NCBI GenBank assembly: GCA_904501985.1
Contig: CAJGCT010000043.1
Span: 1-13,602, forward strand
From: an uncultured Clostridia bacterium
Lineage (GTDB): Bacteria; Bacillota; Clostridia; Oscillospirales; CAG-272
DNA length: 13,602 bases
Direction: 5' to 3'
Shown here: piece by piece, positions 1 through 6,372 of the stretch
Numbering within the stretch: the first letter of the stretch is position 1
Layout of the letters: the number at the start of each line of letters is the position of its first letter
Position numbers and translations under genes: made by a program
Notes under the pieces: generated by a model
The model's input: only the letters and a program-made list of their open reading frames with translations
The model's database searches: none
What the model was told of the DNA's origin: nothing

Positions 1-455
1 ATAAAGCTCTGGCAGAAGCGCATAACCTCTCCGTCGGACTTGCCGGTAGGATCGAAGTCGGAGCCGCCCTTACCGCCGCCCATGGGAAGACCGGTAAGAG
101 AGTTCTTGAAGGTCTGCTCGAAGCCGAGGAACTTCATGATGGAAGCGTTAACTGTGGGATGGAAGCGAAGACCGCCCTTGTAAGGACCGATAGCGGAGTT
201 GAACTGTACACGGTATCCGCGGTTTACCTGAACCTTGCCGTTGTCGTCAACCCAGCTTACTCTGAACTGAATCTGACGCTCAGGCTCTACCATACGCTCA
301 AATACACCTGCCTCAATAAGATCGGGGCGCTTTTCTGCAACAGGCTCAAGAGATTCAAGAACCTCTTCTACAGTCTGATGAAACTCGGTCTCGCCGGGGT
401 TTCTCTTGCACACATTCTCGTAAACACTTGCGAGATAAGAATTCTTAAGTGCCAT
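1..455 (-). CDS. gdhA: NADP-type glutamate dehydrogenase, N-terminal part (cut by window edge)
   Basis: Glutamate dehydrogenase interconverts 2-oxoglutarate plus ammonia and glutamate in the cytoplasm; this hexameric family (about 445-450 aa) usually works in ammonia assimilation with NADPH. The first 151 codons are visible; the rest lies left of the window. The protein begins MALKNSYLASVYENV and contains the Glu/Leu/Phe/Val dehydrogenase dimerisation domain. Conserved lysines sit where the family needs them: K93 in GPYKGGLRF, K117 in QTFKNSL, and the catalytic K129 in PMGGGKGGSDFDP. They match K89, K113 and K125 of Clostridium symbiosum GDH with a constant offset of 4. The ATG is preceded by AGAGG about 8 bases upstream (464-469) and a good promoter at 516-544. 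It is divergent from the flippase gene. NADP rather than NAD preference is inferred from family resemblance, because the cofactor domain is not visible. Confidence 0.96.
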   Translation of the reverse strand, partial: MALKNSYLASVYENVCKRNPGETEFHQTVEEVLESLEPVAEKRPDLIEAGVFERMVEPERQIQFRVSWVDDNGKVQVNRGYRVQFNSAIGPYKGGLRFHPTVNASIMKFLGFEQTFKNSLTGLPMGGGKGGSDFDPTGKSDGEVMRFCQSF

Positions 456-515
456 TATACATACCTCTTTTGTTATAAAATTCACACATATTAACGTGCT
501 AAAATGTACTTTTTC

Positions 516-544
516 ATTATACTACAATATTTTTCATTTTGCAA
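516..544 (-). promoter_or_regulatory. Sigma-A-type promoter for gdhA
   Basis: Read on the minus strand there is TTGCAA (539-544), a 17-base spacer, and a perfect TATAAT (516-521). The predicted transcript start is near 509, giving a leader of about 54 bases before the gdhA ATG at 455. The -35 matches the consensus at four of six positions. No hairpin or operator is obvious in the leader. Confidence 0.72.
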
Positions 545-675
545 TATATTTCGGCAAAAAAATCCGAAAAATTATTGTTAATTTTTTGAAAATATAAAGC
601 TTTATAGCATTTGTACAACCAAAAGTAATGTTTACGCGGCAAATTAAATATATATTACTAAAATTGTTTTGTCAC

Positions 676-690
676 GGAGGGTATGTTGTG
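676..690 (+). promoter_or_regulatory. Ribosome binding site deciding a GTG start for the flippase
   Basis: GGAGG at 676-680 followed by a 7-base spacer and GTG at 688-690. An ATG at 683 lies closer but is out of frame. This is the only good Shine-Dalgarno near the start of the reading frame and favours 688 over the upstream ATG at 628. Confidence 0.75.
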
Positions 691-2229
691 CAAAAGCTGC
701 GGAGATTTATGGTTAACGGCGTAATACTCGGCGCAACCTCTTTATTTTTGCGCGGTCTTGGAGTAGGATTCGGTGCATTTGTTTCAAGAGTGCTTGGAGC
801 TGACGGCATGGGACTGTTTACGCTTATTATGAGCGTTTACGGACTTGCCATCACTGCGGCGGCGGCAGGTGTGAACCTGGCTTCCACAAGAATGTGCGCC
901 GAGGCGCTTGGAAGAAACGATGCTGCCGCACTGAACGCATCGCTGAAAAAGTGTCTTGCTTATTCCGTTGTCTGCGGCACTTTGGCGTGCACTCTTTTGT
1001 TTTTTGGAGCGGAATATGTAGCTTCGGTTTGGCTTTCCGATATACGCTGTACCCTCTCTTTGCGGCTTCTTGCGCTGAGTCTGCCGTTTATTGCAGCCTC
1101 TAATGTGCTTCACGGATATTTTACCGCGGTGAGGAAAGTATCAAAAAGTGCCGCGGTGCAGATATTCGAACAGCTTTTCAAATTTTTCATAACCGCATTT
1201 GCACTCCTATACATCGTCCCCGACGGAATCGAATATGCCTGCATGGCAATAGTCGGCGGCGGTGCGCTGGCGGAGATAGCTTCATTTCTTATGGCACTTA
1301 CCCTGTATCTTGCAGACAGACAAAAGAAAAAATCCGGCAGTGTTTCAAAAAAAGACAGCAAAAAGCTTACATATGAGCTTTTCGGAATAACTCTCCCTGT
1401 TGCAGGCGCCGCACTTATAAGATCCGCGCTCACCACCGTCGAACACATCCTGATTCCACGCGGTCTTGAAAAAAATCCGCTTACAGCCAATACGGCTATG
1501 GCGGCATACGGTGTACTTTGCGGCATGGTAATTCCTGTTATAATGTTTCCGACGGCACTTCTCTATTCGTTCACCGGACTTTTAGTGCCGGAATTTGCAC
1601 AGTCCGATGCAGAGGGCGATACAGTACGGCTTCGCAGTATGGTAACTCGCTCCCTGCGGCTTACACTTATTTTTTCTATCGGATGCGCATATGTAATGAC
1701 CGTTTTTTCTGATGAACTCGGTATGCTGATATATGCAAATAACGAAGCCGGAAGATTTATCGGAATAATGGCACCGCTGATTCCCGTAATGTACCTCGAC
1801 CATGCGGTTGACGCCATGCTGAAGGGACTTGGAGAACAGCTTTACTGCATGAAAATAAATATCGCGGATGCCGCGCTGTGCACATTTCTTGTATGGTTTC
1901 TCTGTCCGCGAATAGGCATATACGGATACATTGTAACTCTGTATGCGGCGGAGATCATGAACGCTTCCCTCAGTATACATAAGCTTTACAAAACCTGCCC
2001 ATTCGAAGTCAATATCCGAAAGCTTCTCATAAAACCCATAATTTGTGCGTCCGGAGCTTTCTTGCTTCTGAGACTTTCCGGAATTTTCAAACTCCCCTGT
2101 ACATGGGCTGCGCTGATCGTCGGGGGAGCTGTTTCGGTGGGGATATACGTTCTTCTTCTGATGCTGACAGGCTCAGTCTCTCCCTGTGATATAGGATATC
2201 TGAAAAAGCAAAAAATAATGACGCGCTGA
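688..2229 (+). CDS. SpoVB-like polysaccharide/lipid-linked oligosaccharide flippase
   Basis: This is an integral membrane transporter of the MOP/MATE-like exporter superfamily, closest by eye to stage V sporulation protein B and related oligosaccharide flippases. Family members move undecaprenyl-linked glycan precursors across the membrane; SpoVB acts in spore cortex synthesis. The 513 aa length fits SpoVB (about 518 aa). Near the N-terminus (residues 11-52) is the family pattern LRGLGVGFGAFVSRVLGADG followed by GLFTL. Roughly 12-14 hydrophobic segments follow, with one Lys/Ser-rich cytoplasmic loop (about 211-226) and the typical VEHILIPRGL stretch near 251-260. I chose the GTG at 688 because GGAGG (676-680) sits 7 bases upstream; the in-frame ATG at 628 has no Shine-Dalgarno and would add 20 atypical residues. 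The gene appears to stand alone. I found no sigma-E-like promoter, so a sporulation role is inference; MurJ-like or capsule flippase activity remains possible. Confidence 0.87.
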   Translation: MQKLRRFMVNGVILGATSLFLRGLGVGFGAFVSRVLGADGMGLFTLIMSVYGLAITAAAAGVNLASTRMCAEALGRNDAAALNASLKKCLAYSVVCGTLACTLLFFGAEYVASVWLSDIRCTLSLRLLALSLPFIAASNVLHGYFTAVRKVSKSAAVQIFEQLFKFFITAFALLYIVPDGIEYACMAIVGGGALAEIASFLMALTLYLADRQKKKSGSVSKKDSKKLTYELFGITLPVAGAALIRSALTTVEHILIPRGLEKNPLTANTAMAAYGVLCGMVIPVIMFPTALLYSFTGLLVPEFAQSDAEGDTVRLRSMVTRSLRLTLIFSIGCAYVMTVFSDELGMLIYANNEAGRFIGIMAPLIPVMYLDHAVDAMLKGLGEQLYCMKINIADAALCTFLVWFLCPRIGIYGYIVTLYAAEIMNASLSIHKLYKTCPFEVNIRKLLIKPIICASGAFLLLRLSGIFKLPCTWAALIVGGAVSVGIYVLLLMLTGSVSPCDIGYLKKQKIMTR

Positions 2230-2249
2230 AAATCGCATCAGCGCGTCAT
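2218..2249. terminator. Bidirectional intrinsic terminator between convergent genes
   Basis: A perfect 12-bp inverted repeat (ATGACGCGCTGA, 2218-2229, and its complement, 2238-2249) encloses an 8-base loop. The left arm contains the flippase stop codon, TGA at 2227-2229. On the minus strand the stem is followed by TATTTTTTGCTTTTT, a good U-tract, only 13 bases after the PPIase stop. On the plus strand the tail is weaker (CGCTTTTAG). It should end the minus-strand PPIase transcript efficiently and probably the flippase transcript as well. Confidence 0.85.
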
Positions 2250-2262
2250 CGCTTTTAGTATA

Positions 2263-3624
2263 TCAGTCGGGAATAGAATATATCACATCATCATAGAATG
2301 TGACCTTGTATGCTTCCGTTATTTCTGCAAGGTATTGACTGAGTGCCTCCGAGGTTATGCCCTCTGCGGCCTCTGTCTGCCAAACGGGAAGTCCCTCTCC
2401 CTCGAAAAACATCAGATGCCATCCGTACTCACTTTCGATGATCTCCGCATCGCCTGCCTTTCGTGCAGGGTCAAAACACCAATCATTAAACGCTTCAACT
2501 GTTCTTCCCTCGGTGAGATTTTCATAAAGTCCGCCATTGTAATAGGTGCTCTCATCAGCGGAATACTCAAGCGCAAGCAGTCCCAGAGTCTCGGCATTGC
2601 CGCCATTCTTAGTAAACTTTTCAAAAAGCTCCTCTGCCTTTGCCCTTGTCTCATCACAGCTTCCCCAATTTTCCTCGGAAAGCAGTACATGGCGGACATT
2701 TACCGTCTTCGCCTCATTGTAATACGGCTCGGATGTGCGCAGATATACGGTATACATGGTCTTTGACGGATCGGAAAGCACCAGCGTGTCTTTGGAATCC
2801 TCGCCAAATGCCCACTCGGACACCTTACTGTTTTCTTCAAACAGCGCACCTTTGGTTTCAAGCTTCGAAAGCTTCGCCTCGATGTCTTTCTCGCTCATTT
2901 TGGAATCTTCCGCAAGAAGTATTTTTTCTGCGGTCTTTTCAAACTCCGCTTTGTCGGACGAGCGTGCAAGCTCATTTGCAAGCTCTGCCGCACGGCTCTC
3001 GGTAAATGTTCCCTTGGAGCTTTGTCCGTCCTTTGCGTAGTATATCTCAAAGGAGCAATAATCCACATACCTGTATTTATTGGCATTCTCGTCCCTCACG
3101 GCACGAAGTACGTCAGCATCGGGCACAAACTCCGCTTTTTTCATAAACTGATACTTGTATGCAAGAGCCTCAAGGAGCTTGGCATCGTTAATATCTTCTT
3201 TTGTTATGCCGTCGCCGTAGAGACCGGTATCCATTCTGTCGGAGCGGCTTTTAATCGCCGCCTTTTCCGCGTCGCTAAGCGAAACGCCGCTTGCCGCCGC
3301 AGCTTCATTAAGAATAAGGATATCCTCCACCACAAGCTTGGCACCGCCCATAAAATAGTCATACCAGCTCTGATTATCCTCGCTCCTCTGATCGCGCAGG
3401 GATTTTTCGGTATCAAGTCCGAAATACTCAACATAGCTTCCGTAGTAGTCCACAAATGTATTGTAAACATCGTTATAATAGTAGCTCATCATAGCGCCGT
3501 TCACAGTTATGTTCTCGGTAGATGCCGCAGTTCCTGCTCTCAGCTCATCGCCAATATTCGCATTGCAAGCAGATGCCGCAAACAAAGCCGCTGTAAGTAA
3601 TAATGATATTGCACTTTTTCTCAT
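2263..3624 (-). CDS. Parvulin-type peptidyl-prolyl cis-trans isomerase, probable lipoprotein (PrsA/SurA-like)
   Basis: This is probably an extracytoplasmic foldase that helps exported proteins fold at the membrane surface. From the chosen start the protein has 453 aa. It begins with MRKSAISLLLTAALFAASAC, a signal peptide with a lipobox-like ASAC ending at Cys20 (the -3 residue is Ala rather than the usual Leu). A helical chaperone-like region follows. A C-terminal parvulin (PpiC) domain covers about 308-410, with VNVRHVLL at its start, GGLYENLTEG at 364-373, and the ending EYGWHLMFFEGEG. A stretch at about 183-300 looks like a second, degenerate parvulin module. An in-frame ATG at 3645 would add 7 residues; its AAGGG is only 2 bases away, whereas the ATG at 3624 has AAAGGA 12 bases upstream and gives a normal signal peptide. 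The gene has its own promoter (3710-3738). Whether the domain is active or only a chaperone cannot be read from the sequence. Confidence 0.85.
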   Translation of the reverse strand: MRKSAISLLLTAALFAASACNANIGDELRAGTAASTENITVNGAMMSYYYNDVYNTFVDYYGSYVEYFGLDTEKSLRDQRSEDNQSWYDYFMGGAKLVVEDILILNEAAAASGVSLSDAEKAAIKSRSDRMDTGLYGDGITKEDINDAKLLEALAYKYQFMKKAEFVPDADVLRAVRDENANKYRYVDYCSFEIYYAKDGQSSKGTFTESRAAELANELARSSDKAEFEKTAEKILLAEDSKMSEKDIEAKLSKLETKGALFEENSKVSEWAFGEDSKDTLVLSDPSKTMYTVYLRTSEPYYNEAKTVNVRHVLLSEENWGSCDETRAKAEELFEKFTKNGGNAETLGLLALEYSADESTYYNGGLYENLTEGRTVEAFNDWCFDPARKAGDAEIIESEYGWHLMFFEGEGLPVWQTEAAEGITSEALSQYLAEITEAYKVTFYDDVIYSIPD

Positions 3625-3709
3625 TATCGTAATTATTCCTTTCATTACCCTTTTTTAAATACTATGAGGCAAAAAATGCCATGCAGTACATTTTCGCAAA
3701 ACCGTAGAT

Positions 3710-3738
3710 ATTATATCATAATCGCTCAGATATTTCAA
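3710..3738 (-). promoter_or_regulatory. Sigma-A-type promoter for the PPIase gene
   Basis: On the minus strand there is TTGAAA (3733-3738), a 17-base spacer, and a perfect TATAAT (3710-3715). Transcription would begin near 3703, leaving a leader of about 80 bases to the ATG at 3624. This is one of the clearest promoters in the window. Confidence 0.8.
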
Positions 3739-3881
3739 TCCTTTCTAAAAAAGTTTTACAAAATAACGCCTGTCGCCGTAATAAATTCGCAAACAAAATC
3801 GACTTTTTTTGAGCTGTCCTTAAAAATGTGCAATCCACACAAAAAAAGCAACTATTTGCGCGAATATTGTCACAAGAAAAT

Positions 3882-3903
3882 TTTACAGAAATTCTTCTGT
3901 AAA
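3882..3903. promoter_or_regulatory. Palindrome upstream of the operon promoter, possible operator
   Basis: TTTACAGAA (3882-3890), spacer ATTC, then TTCTGTAAA (3895-3903) form a perfect 9+9 bp dyad. It ends 2 bases before the -35-like TAGACA at 3906, the position expected for an operator or activator site. It does not match the Rex, Fur/PerR, CIRCE or LexA consensus sequences I know. No run of T follows it, so it is not an intrinsic terminator. The role is inferred from symmetry and position only. Confidence 0.5.
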
Positions 3904-3905
3904 TA

Positions 3906-3949
3906 TAGACAAGCGAGGTCAAATGTGGTATAATGTAGGATGGTATAAT
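3906..3949 (+). promoter_or_regulatory. Promoter with tandem extended -10 elements for the MBL-gltX-glnS operon
   Basis: TAGACA (3906-3911), a 17-base spacer, then TATAAT (3929-3934) preceded by TGG, giving an extended -10. A second TGGTATAAT puts another perfect -10 at 3944-3949, 15 bases downstream, but with no recognisable -35. Starts are predicted near 3941 and 3956. Either would give a short leader of about 30-50 bases, with no room for a T-box or other riboswitch. Confidence 0.72.
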
Positions 3950-3987
3950 ATTTTGTACACTTTAATTAAGGGCGGATGTCGGAATTT

Positions 3988-4623
3988 ATGAGAGTTTTAG
4001 TTTTGCCGCTTGGCACAATGCGCGTTAACTGCCTTATTGTATACGACGAGGATACTCGCACCGGTGCCGTGGTTGACCCCGGCGGCGAGGAATGCCATAA
4101 CAAGATTTTATCGCGGTGTGAGGCGGACGGAATCAAAGTAAAATATATCCTCCTGACTCATGCACATTTTGACCATATGCTGTCCCTCGAAGCACTTCGC
4201 GAGGCGACCGGTGCCCCACTCGCCCTGCACGCCCATGACGCCGATTCGATTCTCGACCCCAATCTCACCTATATGGCACAGTTCGCAGGAATCCATGTTG
4301 GATGCAAGCCTGCGGAAATACTCCTTACGGACGGAGATACGCTTGAGCTTGGCAACACCGCACTCACGGTGATGCATACTCCAGGTCACACAATGGGCTC
4401 GGTATGCTACAAGGCAGACGGAATCATTTTAACCGGAGATACGCTGTTTTCCGGCGGCATCGGTCGGTGTGACCTTTACGGCGGCGATGAAATGACAATA
4501 AAGGATTCACTAAAAAGGCTTTCAGACCTTGAGGGAGATTACAAGCTCTTCCCCGGTCACGGCTCCACCACAACGCTCTCACGGGAGCGCGCCACAAACG
4601 TATATATAAAGCATTTAACATAA
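3988..4623 (+). CDS. MBL-fold metallo-hydrolase (glyoxalase II-like)
   Basis: This is a cytoplasmic metallo-beta-lactamase-fold hydrolase of the small glyoxalase II / YcbL-like group. The metal ligands are present: THAHFDH gives H58, H60, D62 and H63; H134 lies in HTPGHTMGS; D151 in TGDTLFSGGIGR; H191 in FPGHG. This set supports a binuclear metal site. The 211 aa length fits single-domain members, which lack the long C-terminal helical substrate domain of classical glyoxalase II; the true substrate is unknown. I chose the ATG at 3988 because homologues start with a short strand like MRVLVLPLG followed by NCLIV. An in-frame ATG at 3976 directly abuts GGGCGG (3970-3975), too close to serve as its Shine-Dalgarno; from 3988 the best elements are that GGGCGG (12 bases) or TCGGA (4 bases), both imperfect. 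It is first in the operon, 26 bases before gltX. Confidence 0.88.
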   Translation: MRVLVLPLGTMRVNCLIVYDEDTRTGAVVDPGGEECHNKILSRCEADGIKVKYILLTHAHFDHMLSLEALREATGAPLALHAHDADSILDPNLTYMAQFAGIHVGCKPAEILLTDGDTLELGNTALTVMHTPGHTMGSVCYKADGIILTGDTLFSGGIGRCDLYGGDEMTIKDSLKRLSDLEGDYKLFPGHGSTTTLSRERATNVYIKHLT

Positions 4624-4649
4624 AAGCTCTTACGAAAGGAATTAAAAAT

Positions 4650-6341
4650 ATGGACAACAACTATTTAGCCGAGCTTCTTTTCCCCAATATAAAAACGCTT
4701 CCCGAAGATATGGAAGCACGCTTTCCTGCACGAAATCTTCCGGAAGGCGCAAAAGTAACACGTTTTGCACCCAGCCCCACCGGATTTGTTCACTTCGGCG
4801 GACTTTTCCCCTCCACAGTAGGCGAAAGACTTGCTCACCAGAGCGGCGGCGTGTTTATTCTTCGCATCGAGGACACCGATGCAAAACGTGAGGTTGAGGG
4901 TGCGGCCGAGGGACTTATAAAGACCCTTTCCACATACGGAATCAATTTCGACGAGGGCGCTATTCTGGATGAATCCGGCAAGATCTCCGATCACGGAGCA
5001 TACGGTCCTTACAAGCAGAGTATGCGCGGTGAAATATATCAGACCTATGCAAAACAGCTTATCCGCGAGGGAAAAGCATACCCCTGCTTCACCACCGAAG
5101 AAGAGCTTGAGGAGCTTGCGCAGGTAAACAAGAAAGAAGAGCTGAAAAACACCGATTGGCAGGCAGAAGCCGAAGCAAGACGCGCTGAAATGCTGGCTCG
5201 CCGCAACTTTACAATTGAAGAAGCCGAGGAGCACATAACGGCAGGTCATCTCTTTGTTGTACGCATCCTTGCTGACGGTGATCCCGAAAAGAAAACAAAA
5301 TTCACCGATCTTATTAAGGGCAACATCGAGGTTCCCGAAAATGACGAGGACTTTGTGCTCTTGAAATCCGACGGCATCCCAACATATCACTTTGCTCATG
5401 CCGTGGACGATCATCTCATGGGCACTACCCACGTAATCCGAGGCGAAGAATGGCTCCCCAGCCTTCCCAAGCACATTATGCTGTTCCGTTATCTCGGATT
5501 CAGACTCCCCAAGTATATGCACATAGCACAAATAATGAAGCTTGACGAAGCAGGCAACAAAAAGAAGCTTTCCAAGCGTGACATGGGCGCGAACATGGAC
5601 GACTACACCCGTATGGGGTACTGCCCTGAGGCGGTGTGCGAGTATATCATGACACTCCTTAACTCCAACTACGAGGAATGGCACGCCCAGAATCCGGACA
5701 AGCCTTACACCGACTTCCCATTCAACATCAAGAAAATGTCCACCTCCGGATGCCTCTTTGATTTTGACAAGCTTAATGATGTATCAAAGAATGTCATATC
5801 CCGTATGAGTGCCGAGGATGTTACAAAGAAAGTTACCGAATGGGCACTGGAATTTGATCCGGCTTTCGGCAAGGTGCTTGCGGCAGATCCTGCATTTGCC
5901 GAAAAGATATTCGCTATCGGAAGAGGCGGAAAGAAGCCGAGAAAGGACCTTTCCACATGGGCGGATGCCAAGCCGTACATGGGCTTCTTCTACGATGCTT
6001 TTTATGCTATAGAAGATGCATACCCCGAAAACTTCATGAAGACTGATATAAAGTCCGCTCTTGAAAAATTCACCTCAACCTATGATGAAGCTGACGATAT
6101 GAACGTATGGTTCGACAAGGTAAAGGCAATTGCCGACCAGCTTGGCTATGCCTCCGATATGAAGGCGTACAAAGCCGATCCCACCGCATTCAAGGGCAGT
6201 GTTGCCGATATCAGTATGTTCATCCGCGTTGCCGTGACAGGCAAAATGAACGCTCCCGATCTCTACACGGTAATGCAGATAATCGGAAAAGAAAAGACAC
6301 TTTCAAGAATAAACGCTATGATTACCGTCCTCGGTGCATAG
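4650..6341 (+). CDS. gltX: Glutamate--tRNA ligase, long divergent clostridial type
   Basis: This class I aminoacyl-tRNA synthetase charges tRNA-Glu with glutamate in the cytoplasm. The catalytic Rossmann fold starts near residue 35 with VTRFAPSPTGFVHFGG, where HFGG (48-51) replaces the usual HIGH. FILRIEDTDAKREVEGAAEG (69-88) follows, then the GIPTYHFAHAVDDHLMG region from about 242, and KKLSKRD (305-311) as the KMSKS-type loop. A C-terminal anticodon-binding helical domain ends the protein. At 563 aa it is longer than the common bacterial enzyme (about 470-490 aa) and has an extra N-terminal segment of about 34 residues. AAAGGA lies 9 bases upstream of the ATG. The glnS gene follows after 31 bases. 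Glu rather than Gln specificity is inferred from the bacterial GluRS-like core. If it is discriminating, it should charge only tRNA-Glu because a GlnRS is encoded next to it. Confidence 0.95.
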   Translation: MDNNYLAELLFPNIKTLPEDMEARFPARNLPEGAKVTRFAPSPTGFVHFGGLFPSTVGERLAHQSGGVFILRIEDTDAKREVEGAAEGLIKTLSTYGINFDEGAILDESGKISDHGAYGPYKQSMRGEIYQTYAKQLIREGKAYPCFTTEEELEELAQVNKKEELKNTDWQAEAEARRAEMLARRNFTIEEAEEHITAGHLFVVRILADGDPEKKTKFTDLIKGNIEVPENDEDFVLLKSDGIPTYHFAHAVDDHLMGTTHVIRGEEWLPSLPKHIMLFRYLGFRLPKYMHIAQIMKLDEAGNKKKLSKRDMGANMDDYTRMGYCPEAVCEYIMTLLNSNYEEWHAQNPDKPYTDFPFNIKKMSTSGCLFDFDKLNDVSKNVISRMSAEDVTKKVTEWALEFDPAFGKVLAADPAFAEKIFAIGRGGKKPRKDLSTWADAKPYMGFFYDAFYAIEDAYPENFMKTDIKSALEKFTSTYDEADDMNVWFDKVKAIADQLGYASDMKAYKADPTAFKGSVADISMFIRVAVTGKMNAPDLYTVMQIIGKEKTLSRINAMITVLGA

Positions 6342-6372
6342 CACACAAAATAGATATTAAGGAGACACAAAA

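Larger units (their letters stand above)
3625..3987. other. Divergent intergenic control region
   Basis: This AT-rich stretch separates the minus-strand PPIase from the plus-strand operon. It holds the PPIase promoter (3710-3738), a 9+9 bp palindrome (3882-3903), and an operon promoter with two extended -10 elements (3906-3949). The part from about 3740 to 3880 shows no convincing gene. A small hairpin, GGCA/TGCC, lies at 3668-3680 inside the PPIase leader. Open frames crossing the region lack ribosome binding sites and coding character. Confidence 0.7.

Noticed and set aside
159..494. Plus-strand open frame of 111 codons at the left edge
   Set aside because: It is antisense to the conserved glutamate dehydrogenase N-terminus and runs into its promoter region.
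3664..3933. Small plus-strand open frame (89 codons) in the divergent control region
   Set aside because: It lacks a ribosome binding site, crosses the minus-strand promoter and the palindrome, and its product looks like translated AT-rich spacer.
3950..4649. T-box or other riboswitch controlling gltX/glnS
   Set aside because: The leader before the MBL gene is only about 30-50 bases and the gap before gltX is 26 bases; neither can hold a T-box with its terminator.
4665..5684. Long minus-strand open frame (339 codons) antisense to gltX
   Set aside because: It lies wholly inside a well-supported synthetase gene, resembles no protein family, and arises from codon bias of the sense gene.
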